From assembly GCA_019359155.1 (NCBI GenBank), contig JAHHHV010000022.1, positions 1 through 45,306 on the forward strand: a DNA stretch of 45,306 nt, written 5' to 3'. Source of the stretch: Pegethrix bostrychoides GSE-TBD4-15B. Lineage in GTDB: Bacteria > Cyanobacteriota > Cyanobacteriia > Elainellales > Elainellaceae. Of the stretch, positions 9,968 through 18,870 are shown piece after piece. The notes beneath the pieces were generated by a model, which was not told the origin of the DNA, did not search any database, and saw only the letters and a list, made by a program, of their open reading frames with translations. Position 1 is the first letter of the stretch; the number at the start of each line of letters is the position of its first letter. A program made the position numbers and the translations under genes.

Positions 9968-10552
9968 ATGACCACCGCCACGCCAAAGCTCAGCTTCGAG
10001 GACTACCTTGCCTACAGCGACGACACTGACACTCGCTACGAACTCGTCGATGGAGAACTCGTCCCCATGAGCTTAGGCACTGGCAAGCACGGCAGCATTA
10101 TCGAATTCTTGTATGACCAATTCCGTGATCAAATTAACCGCCGAGAACTGCCTTGGACTGCCAAACAAGCAGCGGTTGGTATCCGTTCGCCGCGCGGCAG
10201 ACGTTGGGACACCTCTCGTATTCCGGATGTAATGGTGCTGCCGCTGGCGCAGTGGGAGGCGATGGAAAACCGAGAGGCGATTATCAATTTCAACGAGCCG
10301 CCGCCGATTCTGGTAGTGGAAGTGGTGAGTCCTTCGACTAAAACTGACGACTACCGCTCAAAGCGCGGCGAGTACGGGCTGCTAGAGATTCCAGAATATT
10401 GGATTGTCGATCCGCTAACGGCAAAGGTAACGCTGGGCATTCTCGATCACGAATTTTATGACCTGGTGGAATATCAGGCAGATCAGGTGATTCAGTCGCC
10501 AATTTTCCCAGATTTACAGCTCACTGCCGCGCAGGTTTTGGCCGCGAAATAG
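9968..10552 (+). CDS. Uma2 family endonuclease
   Basis: This 194-residue Uma2/DUF820 protein starts at MTTATPKLSFEDYLAY. The start is chosen because an AGGAG box lies 7 nt upstream, while the upstream in-frame extension looks non-coding. Motifs are YELVDGELVPMS, ILVVEVVSPSTKTDDY and IPEYWIVDPLTAKVTL, matching the PD-(D/E)XK-type core. It is 65 bp upstream of a second Uma2 gene on the same strand and the two probably form a small operon. Their sequences differ enough to be old paralogs rather than a fresh duplication. Confidence 0.9.
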   Translation: MTTATPKLSFEDYLAYSDDTDTRYELVDGELVPMSLGTGKHGSIIEFLYDQFRDQINRRELPWTAKQAAVGIRSPRGRRWDTSRIPDVMVLPLAQWEAMENREAIINFNEPPPILVVEVVSPSTKTDDYRSKRGEYGLLEIPEYWIVDPLTAKVTLGILDHEFYDLVEYQADQVIQSPIFPDLQLTAAQVLAAK

Positions 10553-10617
10553 GCAAACCTGTAGATTGCCATCTGCTCAAGATCTGTTTTAAGCGAAATG
10601 TGAATGGGAGGCTTGAG

Positions 10618-11205
10618 ATGACGCTGACGGCCACTAAGATGACATTTGAGGAATTCTTGAACTATGACGATGGCACAGAGAGTTTATATGAACTGGAGAA
10701 TGGGAAACTGATTGCAATGCCTTCTGAGAGTGAAATTAATCGTCGGATTGCGATGTTTTTAGTGGCAACTTTTTTGAAGCTGGGCATCCCGTCTACTCGC
10801 CTGACGCTGAAGACTGAGCTGGCGGTGAGCGGGGCGCGGCTATCGGTGCGTGTTCCTGATCTGGTGGTGCTGTCGGAGGAGTTGGCAGGGGTGCTAGCGG
10901 GGGCGAGTCGCTCGATTGTGCTGCTGGAGATGCCGCCGCCTTTGCTGGTGGTGGAGGTGGTTAGCCCGAATCAGGAGAAGCGTGACTATCGCTATAAGCG
11001 TTCGGAATATGCGGCGCGGGGAATTTTGGAATATTGGATTGTTGATCCGTTGCAGCAGCGGGTGACGCTATTGGAATGGGTGGAAGGGCTGTATGAGGAG
11101 CAGGTGTATAGTGGTGATCAGGTGGTTGTTTCGCCAGTGCTGGCTGCGGCTGCGCTTGCTCAGCAGGTGGAGTTGACGGCGGCTGTGATCTTGCGGGGTG
11201 GTTGA
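10618..11205 (+). CDS. Uma2 family endonuclease
   Basis: This 195-residue Uma2/DUF820 paralog has FEEFLNYDDGTESLYELENG near the N terminus, the LLVVEVVSPNQEKRDYRYK catalytic block and ILEYWIVDPLQQRVTLLEW. A strong GGGAGG box 6 nt before the ATG at 10618 favours that start over an in-frame GTG at 10600. It is the second member of a tandem Uma2 pair. Function is unknown beyond the nuclease fold. Confidence 0.9.
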   Translation: MTLTATKMTFEEFLNYDDGTESLYELENGKLIAMPSESEINRRIAMFLVATFLKLGIPSTRLTLKTELAVSGARLSVRVPDLVVLSEELAGVLAGASRSIVLLEMPPPLLVVEVVSPNQEKRDYRYKRSEYAARGILEYWIVDPLQQRVTLLEWVEGLYEEQVYSGDQVVVSPVLAAAALAQQVELTAAVILRGG

Positions 11206-11769
11206 GCTTTGCAGCTTTGTGGCTCAAGATCGGCGTGACGCACAGTTGACGATGGACTGAGCAGCTTCGAGTTAAGCCAGCGGATGATCTAAATGGTACG
11301 GCAAGAGACATTGCTGAATCAAACTGTGATTTACCCCCTGGACTCCAATTCATAGCCTTACGGATCGCAAAGCAAGAAGGATTTGGGGGATGCGGGAACT
11401 AGCACCAGCGGCAACAGGATATGGACGATAGCCGATCATCAATTGCTAAACAGATCAACTTGCAATTCAAATCCGGGCAGCAGGAATTCACCTAGCTGAT
11501 TTTTTTGATCGCAGGTTTGAATTTTGGGCTTGTGTAAGCCAGACTTTTGCTCTATGCTTTTCAGACTGGCATCAAAACCAGTGAAACCTGGACTTGAGGC
11601 GAGGTCGCTGACTAGAAGTGCTTGGTACCACAACTAGCCAGCTAACCCTAACTCTGTGAGTTGGTCACAGGGCGGGGCTGTGCTATTTTTGCACACCTTG
11701 TTCATACGTGGTTGGGCTATCGCCGCTGCCTTGAGTCCTCTAACCCTAGTCAAAATTGAGGCCAAATCT
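11206..11769. other. Intergenic stretch with only a Uma2 relic
   Basis: Apart from the 57-bp Uma2-like tail at 11439-11495 (listed separately), no gene, clear hairpin or repeat is visible. Short open frames here lack a ribosome-binding site and have compositions typical of shadow or random translation. Confidence 0.5.
11439..11495 (-). pseudogene. C-terminal relic of a Uma2 gene
   Basis: The minus-strand frame ends with LGEFLLPGFELQVDLFSN and a stop codon. This closely matches the C terminus of the intact Uma2 at 14426-15007 (LSGEAVLPGFELQMERFG). Upstream of this piece the frame no longer resembles Uma2. The likely reading is the decayed tail of a further Uma2 copy. The match is short, so the call is moderate. 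Confidence 0.5.
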
Positions 11770-11970
11770 ATGTCTACAGAGTTCAACGAACTGCTGCAAT
11801 GTTCGGGTGGCGATAGTTTGCAAATCTGGATTGTGGGCAGCCGCGAGCGGGTGATGCATACGATCAACGAGTTTCAGGTGAAGCGTGTGGTGAGTGATCG
11901 CAGCGAGTTTAGCCCGCTGATTCCGGCTCCGCTGGCTCCGGGTAAGTATATGACGCTGCTGGTGCGGTAG
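11770..11970 (+). CDS. Small protein of unknown function
   Basis: This 66-residue product starts MSTEFNELLQCSGGDSLQ and contains WIVGSRERVMHTINEFQVK, ending in PLAPGKYMTLLVR. The ATG at 11770 is chosen because a GAGG box lies about 9 nt upstream; an upstream ATG at 11656 would add residues without protein character. The regular sequence and ribosome-binding site argue for a real small gene. It has no membrane segment, signal or recognised motif. Neighbours are Uma2 genes and an antitoxin-like gene, and no functional inference can be made from them. Confidence 0.65.
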   Translation: MSTEFNELLQCSGGDSLQIWIVGSRERVMHTINEFQVKRVVSDRSEFSPLIPAPLAPGKYMTLLVR

Positions 11971-12091
11971 GCTGCGGCTGCGCTCAGCTCTCGTTGACGG
12001 GTTTGGGGGCTGAGCATTGCTGAGGCTTGTGGTGTTTCACTATTATTTCAATTAGCTAAAATTGGATTGTTGCAAGTTATCTGGATGCCTC

Positions 12092-12355
12092 ATGAATCTG
12101 GCAGAGCAGGAGCTACTCGAAAAATGGCGCTATCTCCCACCTGAACAACAGCAAGAGATTCTAGATTTTGCTGAGTTTCTGTTGCAAAAAATGCGGCGGC
12201 ATTCTGGCGAGGCAGTTGTGCAGCAGCTGTTGCGGCCAGAACAGCAGAATAATGGCTCGAAACTATTGGGAGAACGCCTTCGAGAGCTTCGTGAACAGAT
12301 TGTGGCTTCTGGAGAACGGCTGCTGACGGCTGAGGAAATTGAGCGATTTTATTAG
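12092..12355 (+). CDS. DUF2281/VapB-like antitoxin-type protein, without an adjacent toxin
   Basis: The 87-residue product shows the DUF2281 signature WRYLPPEQQQEILDFAEFLLQK at its N terminus, followed by a polar, disorder-like stretch and an LLTAEEIERFY tail. In many cyanobacteria such proteins precede a PIN-domain toxin. Here the next gene is convergent and overlaps the last 4 bp, so no toxin follows. It could be an orphan antitoxin or a remnant of a pair. The ATG at 12092 is preferred over an upstream one at 12062, which adds Cys-rich, unlikely residues. Confidence 0.75.
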   Translation: MNLAEQELLEKWRYLPPEQQQEILDFAEFLLQKMRRHSGEAVVQQLLRPEQQNNGSKLLGERLRELREQIVASGERLLTAEEIERFY

Positions 12356-12723
12356 CCCGCGATGGCGACTCTTTGACGGGTGGGGCGTTTGCGATCTGAT
12401 TTCTTCTTCAGACCAATCGACTGGGCTTCGTCGCTATCTACGCCGTACTGTCCGCGCACGACTTCTTTCATGGCCAGCACGCTGTTGTGAAATTCCCATT
12501 CGGCCAAACGCGCAGCGTCGGCAGCAGCGCGATAAAGCGCCAGTTTTTCGGTCTCGGCTTGCTGAAATGCCAGCATGGCCTGATAGGCTTTTTGCAGGGC
12601 TTCAGGGGTGGCGGCTTGGCGCTTAGTGCTGTATCCCTGGATGGTGTTGAAGCCGTTGAGCGAGTCGATATCTTGATTCAGCAACTGGGCGGCGAGGCGG
12701 CGGCTGGTGTTTTGGGGTGCCAT
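12352..12723 (-). CDS. Small helical protein with basic C-terminal tail, unknown function, preceded by a 21-bp repeat array
   Basis: The 123-residue product starts MAPQNTSRRLAAQLL. An AGGGA box lies about 8 nt before this ATG. A longer frame runs on upstream into the repeat array but has no good start and stops there. The N-terminal half is a polar LNQDIDSLNGFNTIQGYS segment. A long Ala/Gln-rich helix (about 45-85) follows, then WEFHNSVLAMKEVVRGQYG, DSDEAQSIG and a strongly basic LKKKSDRKRPTRQR tail. The tail suggests nucleic-acid contact; this is inference. I recall similar short proteins in cyanobacteria and Bacteroidetes with the IGLKKKS...KRP ending but no described role. Eighty bases upstream lies a seven-unit 21-bp array, so the array may be in its 5' leader or promoter. 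Confidence 0.8.
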   Translation of the reverse strand: MAPQNTSRRLAAQLLNQDIDSLNGFNTIQGYSTKRQAATPEALQKAYQAMLAFQQAETEKLALYRAAADAARLAEWEFHNSVLAMKEVVRGQYGVDSDEAQSIGLKKKSDRKRPTRQRVAIAG

Positions 12724-12803
12724 GGGTTTGTCCCTGTGGTAAACGATGCATTTAGTCTGCCCATTAGCTTCTTGCAATAAACCAAAGCAATGGTGAGCCG
12801 CAA

Positions 12804-12950
12804 CAATGCCTTTGCGGGGCGGGACAATACCTTTGTAACGGGTCGCAATTTGAGGGTGAGTGGCCACAATGCTAAAGAGGAAGGGCGCAATGGCATTGTC
12901 AGGCGTGACAATTTAAAGGGGAGCGGTGACAATTGAGTGGCGAGAGAAGA
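12804..12950. repeat. Degenerate tandem array, exact 21-bp period, 7 units with variable cores (array B)
   Basis: Units start at 12804, 12825, 12846, 12867, 12888, 12909 and 12930, each exactly 21 bp. Columns 1-4 are CAAT in 7/7 units, column 11 is G in 7/7, column 18 is G in 6/7, and the 3' edge tends to GGTGA or GGCGA. Columns 5-10 and 12-16 vary strongly. A further CAAT at 12788 is 16 bp away and out of phase. The array sits upstream of the minus-strand 123-aa gene and ends exactly where a 78-bp palindromic element begins (12951). Stops interrupt the frames through the array, so it is unlikely to be coding over its whole length. Confidence 0.85.
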
Positions 12951-13028
12951 GATCCCCCAACCCCCTTAAAAAGGGGGCTTCGGAGCATTTCGGTTCGGTT
13001 CCCCCTTTTTAAGGGGGCTAGGGGGATC
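12951..13028. repeat. 78-bp palindromic intergenic element (GATCCCCC-type)
   Basis: The ends are perfect inverted GATCCCCC...GGGGGATC, and the arms of about 27 bp match almost throughout (C-runs, TTAAAAA, G-runs) around a ~20-bp loop. Palindromes of this type are scattered through many cyanobacterial genomes and behave like MITE or REP elements. Folded as RNA it would form a very stable hairpin and could also act as a terminator. Its left border abuts array B with no spacer. Confidence 0.85.
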
Positions 13029-13154
13029 GGCTTTGAGCGTCTCAGTTCAACCGAAATTTATCTCTGCGTTTAGCAACGCTGAGTATCAAGTCCCGACAGC
13101 TTCTCTGCGGCTAACTTCTAAGTCAAAGGCTGGCTCAGGTCGATTCTCATGAGA

Positions 13155-14168
13155 CTATTGCTCAAAGAGAAACCTGAGCCGAGCGTCTTGCGGATGAATA
13201 TTCCAAGCTTGCAGTGTTGGTCTAGGGTCGCCACCGTTACGGCCTAGACGATTCAGCTTCTGCTGATGGCAGTCAAGGAAGTAAGCATCAGAGTAATAGG
13301 TTTCAGAGACTTGAGGGATACACAATAAAATATCATCGTTGATGCGGATAAGCAGTGGCTCTCGATAATCGCGGGCAAGTTGCGGAATTGCGTCTTCATC
13401 TTCCATCCATTGCCCGAAAGCAGAACGTGGAGAAACCTTAACATGGCAGTCTGGTTTCTCTGCCAGCCGCAGTGCTAGGGTTACTTTGTCTGCTAGCTCA
13501 ACTGTTGTAGAAACCCAAGAGCCAGAGCTGAGTAGAGAACTCACTTGCCACCGCATATTCAGCGTTTTATCGCTGCAACCAGACAGTCCTAGACAGACTG
13601 TCTGGGATGGCTTCTGGTGTTCCGGTCTTGTTCCATCATCTGGCAGATAGCTAGTTGCAGCATAAGCATCCTCGAATGAGAGCCGATTGACTGCACTCAG
13701 CAAGCAGGCACTATGAAAGAGACTAGAGCTGTATAGCTGTTCAAAAGACTTGGGCGGGTTCTCGCCATACAGCTCTGGCATAGGACGGCAGTAACCATAA
13801 ACTCGGTCGTCTTCAGCCAGAGCCTCAATCAATCTCAGCGTCTCATATAGGCAGGTAATTGACCCACCGCTGTTGAAGTTGTCGGTAGCAGGATGATAGC
13901 CATAACTCCAGGGATGAGCTTGTCTTGGCTTCAGGAATATCCAATCTACGTCCAAAGGGTGAGCTGGATCTGGCACTATTGCAAATAGCCAGTCTGGAAG
14001 ATGGCCTCGATTAATCGCCTCGTGGTAACCGGTATCAAAGAACATATCACTCTGCATGACCGGATACACCAGCGCAATTTTATTCCAGTAGATTTTCACA
14101 AAGTTAGTCAGAAATGGCTCTTGAATGTAGTTCAGCTTGGCATCATCAAGAATCAACAGGTTGTGCAT
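13155..14168 (-). CDS. Hypothetical protein, 337 residues
   Basis: I do not recognise this protein. It is a long, well-formed frame rich in aromatic residues and Trp/Tyr/Pro motifs (FLKPRQAHPWSYGYHPATDNF near residue 80, YGYCRPMPELYGE near 125). It contains a Ser-rich central part (QVSSLLSSGSWVS) and an acidic FGQWMEDEDAIPQLARDYREP segment. There is no signal peptide, membrane helix or P-loop. It stands alone downstream of an intergenic palindrome, with a gap of about 250 bp to the next gene. It could be an enzyme or a cargo-type protein of accessory DNA. Confidence 0.7.
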   Translation of the reverse strand: MHNLLILDDAKLNYIQEPFLTNFVKIYWNKIALVYPVMQSDMFFDTGYHEAINRGHLPDWLFAIVPDPAHPLDVDWIFLKPRQAHPWSYGYHPATDNFNSGGSITCLYETLRLIEALAEDDRVYGYCRPMPELYGENPPKSFEQLYSSSLFHSACLLSAVNRLSFEDAYAATSYLPDDGTRPEHQKPSQTVCLGLSGCSDKTLNMRWQVSSLLSSGSWVSTTVELADKVTLALRLAEKPDCHVKVSPRSAFGQWMEDEDAIPQLARDYREPLLIRINDDILLCIPQVSETYYSDAYFLDCHQQKLNRLGRNGGDPRPTLQAWNIHPQDARLRFLFEQ

Positions 14169-14425
14169 GAGATAGGCTCAGTAAGTTGTCCCCCTAATAG
14201 TACGGAAGTCCTACTAATGCGGTTAGTGAAATAACCGTACCTCTTAATTCGGTTCTTTCCTGGTTTACAGCTTTGAAGATTCCAGCAACCAATGGGGCGA
14301 ACTCAAAAATCCTCACCCCAGAGGGCGATTATCTTTGGCTCTGTGACCATCACGCGCGATTCTTCAAGCCTTGAAAATTCTTGAATAAGTGGCGAGATTC
14401 TCAAAGTCTCCCACTTGTGGGGGAT

Positions 14426-15007
14426 TTAGGGAGCATCCCCAAACCGCTCCATCTGCAACTCAAATCCAGGCAGGACAGCCTCGCCCGAAAGCTTCATCGG
14501 CAAAGCTTCTATCGCTTTCACCTGCCCAGTTCGATAGATTTCCACCTGCTGATCTTGCGGGTTAATCAGCCATCCTAGCTTTAGTCCACAGTCTATATAC
14601 TCCTGCATCTTTTCTTGCAGCGGCTTCAGACGGTCACTACGAGACCGCAGCTCAATCACAAAATCAGGGCAGATTGGCGGAAACCCTTGCCGTTCTTCCA
14701 GGCTCAGACTCTGCCAGCGCTCAAGCTGCACCCAAGCCACATCCGGCGAGCGGTCTCCCCCTCCCGGCAGGCTGAACACCGTCTGCGAGCTAAACACAAT
14801 CCCTAAATTCGTTTGGCGATTCCAAATGCTGACATCAACAATTAGATTCGCCTCACGCCTACCGCCTTCTCCACCCATCGGGGTCATGATGATTAAATCT
14901 CCATGTGGGCCACGCTCCATCGGCAGGTCTGGATTGGCCAGACAGAGCTGATAAAACTGGGTTCGCGTCAACCTGGTAATTGGCTCTAGATTGAGGATTG
15001 TTGTCAT
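14426..15007 (-). CDS. Uma2 family endonuclease
   Basis: This 193-residue Uma2 protein is of the LTRTQFYQLCLANPDLPMER subgroup, distinct from the other copies in the window. The motifs SPDVAWVQLERWQSL and PPICPDFVIELRSRSDRLKPLQEKMQEY carry the catalytic-type Asp and Glu, and the C terminus VLPGFELQMERFG matches the relic at 11439. It is divergent from metH with about 200 bp between them. Confidence 0.92.
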   Translation of the reverse strand: MTTILNLEPITRLTRTQFYQLCLANPDLPMERGPHGDLIIMTPMGGEGGRREANLIVDVSIWNRQTNLGIVFSSQTVFSLPGGGDRSPDVAWVQLERWQSLSLEERQGFPPICPDFVIELRSRSDRLKPLQEKMQEYIDCGLKLGWLINPQDQQVEIYRTGQVKAIEALPMKLSGEAVLPGFELQMERFGDAP

Positions 15008-15055
15008 TGCCGTCTGGCTCAGGTATCTAGCTGTGTATGGCTGTATCGATCCTAC

Positions 15056-15085
15056 CTGTGATTGTAGAATCTGTGATTGTAGAAT
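15056..15085. repeat. 15-bp perfect tandem duplication upstream of metH
   Basis: CTGTGATTGTAGAAT occurs twice back to back in the Uma2-metH divergent gap. I see no cobalamin-riboswitch core (B12 box) in this gap, so the duplication is the only notable feature. It is probably simple slippage. Confidence 0.6.
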
Positions 15086-15210
15086 GCTGCTGCCCCCAAC
15101 TTCGTCAACTCTTCACCCTTTTCCCAGCCTCCAGTCCCGCACACCACTTCCAGAGTCACGGCCAGCTTGGTATTCTAGAGATGTTACTTCAAAAAACGTT
15201 ACGCCTCGCC

Positions 15211-18200
15211 ATGCCCCACCCCTTCCTCGAACGCCTGCATAGCCCCGAACGCCCCGTGATTGTCTTCGACGGCGCGATGGGAACCAACATTCAGTCGCAA
15301 AACCTGACGGCTGCGGACTTTGGCGGCGCAGACTACGAAGGGTGCAACGAGTATCTAATCTTCACCAAGCCCGAAGCCATCGCCAAAGTCCACCGCGACT
15401 TCTTGGCCGCAGGCGCAGACGTGATCGAAACCGACAGCTTTGGTAGCAGTCCGCTGGTGCTGGCCGAATACAACCTAGCCGACCAAGCCTATGCCCTCAG
15501 CCGCCAATCTGCCGAGTTAGCCAAGCAGTGCGCCGCCGAATTCTCCACCCCCGACCAGCCCCGGTTTGTGGCCGGCTCAATTGGCCCCGGCACAAAGCTG
15601 CCGACGCTGGGGCATATCGGTTACGACGAGCTGAAGGCCGCTTTTGTGGTGCAGGCGGAAGGGCTGTTTGACGGCGGCGTTGATCTGTTTATTATCGAAA
15701 CCTGCCAGGACGTGCTGCAAATCAAGGCAGCGCTGAATGCCGTGGAACAAGTCTTTGCCAGCAAGGGCGAGCGGCGACCCCTGATGGTTTCAGTGACGAT
15801 GGAAGTGCAGGGCACCATGCTGGTGGGCACCGATATCAGCGGCGTGCTGGCCATCCTCGAACCCTACCCGATTGATATTCTGGGGCTGAACTGCGCCACG
15901 GGGCCCGACCGGATGGCTGACCACATCAAATACCTCACGGAAAACGCCCCCTTCACGGTTTCCTGCATCCCCAACGCCGGACTGCCCGAAAACATTGGCG
16001 GCCACGCCCACTACAAGCTCACCCCCGTCGAGCTGCAAATGGCGCTGCATCGGTTTGTGGAAGACTGGGGCGTGCAGGTGATTGGCGGCTGCTGCGGCAC
16101 GCGCCCCGAACATATCAAAGCGCTGGCCGAAATTGCCGCAACGCTGAAGCCGAAACCACGCCCGGTGCGAATTAACGAGCGAGCTTGGCTGAACGGTCAG
16201 GTGAACGATTCCGAAACGCCCCGTCCAGCCCTTGGCTACGCGCCCGCTGCGGCTTCCATCTATACCGCCCAGCCCTACGAGCAGGACAACTCATTTTTGA
16301 TTGTCGGCGAGCGGCTCAACGCCAGCGGCTCCAAAAAGGTGCGCGAGCTGCTGAATGTCGAAGACTGGGACGGCCTGATTGGAGTGGCCAAGTCGCAGGT
16401 GAAGGAAGGGGCGCATGTGCTGGACGTGAACGTAGACTACGTGGGACGCGACGGCGAGCATGACATGCACGAGCTGGTTTCGCGCCTAGTCACCAACGTC
16501 ACCCTGCCGCTGATGCTCGACTCCACCGAATGGCAGAAAATGGAGGCAGGCTTGAAGGTGGCGGGCGGCAAATGCATTTTGAATTCCACCAACTACGAGG
16601 ACGGCGACGAGCGCTTCTTCAAGGTGCTAGAGCTGGCCAAAGCCTACGGCGCGGGCGTGGTGATTGGCACCATCGACGAGGAGGGCATGGCGCGGACGGC
16701 GGAGCGTAAGTTTCAAATCGCCCAGCGTGCCTACCGCGACGCGCTGGAATATGGATTGCCGCCGCACGAGCTGTTCTACGATACGCTAGCGCTGCCGATT
16801 TCCACCGGGATTGAAGAAGACCGCGAAAACGGCAAGGCGACGATTGAGTCGATTCGGATGATTCGCGAGCAGCTCCCCGGCGTGCATTTCATGCTGGGCG
16901 TTTCCAACATTTCGTTTGGCCTCAGCCCCGCCGCCCGGATCACGCTCAACTCAATGTTTCTGCACGAGGCCACCCAAGTCGGCATGGACGGGGCGATTGT
17001 CTCCGCCGCCAAGATTCTGCCGCTGGCTAAAATTGAGCCGGAGCATCAAAAGGTCTGCACTGACCTGATTTACGACCGCCGCCAGTTTGACGAAAACGGC
17101 ATCTGCACCTACGATCCGCTCACCAAGCTCACCCAGCTGTTTGAGGGAGTCAGCGCCAAAGATGCCCGCTCCAACAGCTCTCTAGCTGACCTGCCCATTG
17201 AAGAACGCCTGAAGCAGCATATCATCGACGGCGAGCGAATTGGCCTGGAAGATGCGCTGAAGCTGGCGCTGGAAACCTACGAGCCGCTGCATATTATCAA
17301 CACCTTTTTGCTCGACGGCATGAAGGTGGTGGGCGAACTGTTTGGCTCTGGTCAAATGCAGCTGCCGTTTGTGTTGCAGTCTGCCGAAACGATGAAATCA
17401 GCCGTAGCCTTCTTGGAGCCGCTGATGGAGAAGACGGATAGTGACGGCTCTGGCAAGGGCAAATTTCTGATCGCGACCGTTAAAGGTGACGTTCACGATA
17501 TCGGTAAAAATCTGGTTGATATCATTCTGACCAACAACGGTTACAAGGTCATTAACCTGGGAATCAAGCAGCCGATTGACGCAATTGTCGATGCCTATAC
17601 CGAGCATCTTCCTGACTGCATTGCCATGAGCGGCCTGCTGGTCAAGTCTACTGCGTTCATGAAAGAGAATCTGCAAGTTTTCAACGAGCGCGGCATTTCG
17701 GTGCCGGTGATTCTAGGCGGCGCAGCACTCACGCCCAAATTCGTTTACGAGGACTGCCAAAACGTATACAGCGGCCAGGTCATTTACGGCAAAGATGCCT
17801 TTGCGGATCTGACCTTCATGGATCGGCTGATGCCTGCCAAGAAAGCCGAGAGCTGGAGCGACACAGCAGGCTTCCAGGGTGATTACGCCGAGTTTAATCA
17901 AAAAGGCCGCAAGGCAATTGAGCAAGCCGAGCTAGAGCTAAACGGCCCGCCCAAACCTGAAAAACCCGCTGAGTCAGCAGTGATCGATACGCGCCGCTCA
18001 GAAGCCGTCGAACTTGACATTGCCCGTCCCCAGCCGCCGTTTTGGGGCACGCAAATCCTCAGCCCGGATGACCTTTCCTGGGACGAAATCTTCTGGCATC
18101 TCGACTTGCAGGCGCTCGTGGCCGGACAGTGGCAGTTCCGCAAGCCCAAAGAGCAGTCCCGCGAAGCCTACGATGCGTTCCTAGCCGAGAAAGTTTATCC

Positions 18201-18852
18201 GGTGCTGGAGCAGTGGAAGCAGCGCATCAAAACCGAAAATCTGCTGTATCCGCAAATTATCTACGGATATCTCCCCTGCGTTGCTGAAGATAACTCGGTG
18301 CATATCTACGACCCCAGCGTCGTTGAGCAAAATCTAACGCCCCAGACTGCAACACCCATCGTCACCTGGACCTTCCCACGCCAGAAATCTCTGCGTCGTC
18401 TCTGCATCGCCGACTTCTTCCGCCCGCTGAGCGAGAATCAGTTCGATGTTTTCCCGATGCAGGCTGTTACATCCGGCCATGTCGCCACCGAATTTGCCCA
18501 GACTTTATTTGCCGCCAACCAGTACACCGACTACCTCTACTTCCACGGACTCGCCGTGCAGGTCGCCGAAGCGTTGGCCGAATGGAGCCACGCCCGCATC
18601 CGCCGCGAGCTGGGCTACGGCGACCTCGAACCCGACAACATCCGCGATATGCTGGCTCAGCGCTACCAAGGTTCGCGCTACAGCTTCGGCTATCCTGCCT
18701 GCCCTAACGTATCCGACCAGACTCAGCAGCTAGCGTTGCTCAAAACTGAGCGGATCGGCATGTCGATGGACGAAAGCGAGCAGCTATTCCCAGAGCAGTC
18801 TACAACCGCGCTAATCGTCTATCATCCGGTGGCGAAATACTTCAGCGCTTGA
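15211..18852 (+). CDS. metH: Methionine synthase, cobalamin-dependent
   Basis: Cobalamin-dependent methionine synthase (about 1213 residues) transfers a methyl group from 5-methyl-tetrahydrofolate to homocysteine through B12. Domain order is clear. The homocysteine-binding barrel has zinc ligands Cys228 (GLNCATGP), Cys294 and Cys295 (GGCCGTRP). The pterin-binding barrel contains [14 protein letters not shown]. The B12 module has [12 protein letters not shown] with axial His762, and the C-terminal reactivation domain ends in [11 protein letters not shown] and VYHPVAKYF. Start choice is uncertain: ATG 15211 ([15 protein letters not shown]) resembles family N termini, while ATG 15181 adds 10 residues; neither has a strong ribosome-binding site. 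It is divergent from a Uma2 gene and convergent with the toxin gene. Confidence 0.96.
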   Translation: MPHPFLERLHSPERPVIVFDGAMGTNIQSQNLTAADFGGADYEGCNEYLIFTKPEAIAKVHRDFLAAGADVIETDSFGSSPLVLAEYNLADQAYALSRQSAELAKQCAAEFSTPDQPRFVAGSIGPGTKLPTLGHIGYDELKAAFVVQAEGLFDGGVDLFIIETCQDVLQIKAALNAVEQVFASKGERRPLMVSVTMEVQGTMLVGTDISGVLAILEPYPIDILGLNCATGPDRMADHIKYLTENAPFTVSCIPNAGLPENIGGHAHYKLTPVELQMALHRFVEDWGVQVIGGCCGTRPEHIKALAEIAATLKPKPRPVRINERAWLNGQVNDSETPRPALGYAPAAASIYTAQPYEQDNSFLIVGERLNASGSKKVRELLNVEDWDGLIGVAKSQVKEGAHVLDVNVDYVGRDGEHDMHELVSRLVTNVTLPLMLDSTEWQKMEAGLKVAGGKCILNSTNYEDGDERFFKVLELAKAYGAGVVIGTIDEEGMARTAERKFQIAQRAYRDALEYGLPPHELFYDTLALPISTGIEEDRENGKATIESIRMIREQLPGVHFMLGVSNISFGLSPAARITLNSMFLHEATQVGMDGAIVSAAKILPLAKIEPEHQKVCTDLIYDRRQFDENGICTYDPLTKLTQLFEGVSAKDARSNSSLADLPIEERLKQHIIDGERIGLEDALKLALETYEPLHIINTFLLDGMKVVGELFGSGQMQLPFVLQSAETMKSAVAFLEPLMEKTDSDGSGKGKFLIATVKGDVHDIGKNLVDIILTNNGYKVINLGIKQPIDAIVDAYTEHLPDCIAMSGLLVKSTAFMKENLQVFNERGISVPVILGGAALTPKFVYEDCQNVYSGQVIYGKDAFADLTFMDRLMPAKKAESWSDTAGFQGDYAEFNQKGRKAIEQAELELNGPPKPEKPAESAVIDTRRSEAVELDIARPQPPFWGTQILSPDDLSWDEIFWHLDLQALVAGQWQFRKPKEQSREAYDAFLAEKVYPVLEQWKQRIKTENLLYPQIIYGYLPCVAEDNSVHIYDPSVVEQNLTPQTATPIVTWTFPRQKSLRRLCIADFFRPLSENQFDVFPMQAVTSGHVATEFAQTLFAANQYTDYLYFHGLAVQVAEALAEWSHARIRRELGYGDLEPDNIRDMLAQRYQGSRYSFGYPACPNVSDQTQQLALLKTERIGMSMDESEQLFPEQSTTALIVYHPVAKYFSA

Positions 18853-18870
18853 TTTGCATCTGGGATCGCG

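Noticed and set aside
12804-12950. Array B as part of a longer coding sequence (minus-strand frame extending the 123-aa gene upstream)
   Set aside because: The extension needs a GTG without a ribosome-binding site, is stopped within the array, and consists of translated repeat units; the ATG at 12723 has an AGGGA box.
15008-15210. Cobalamin riboswitch upstream of metH
   Set aside because: No B12-box or conserved core could be seen in the 200-bp gap; only a 15-bp duplication is present.
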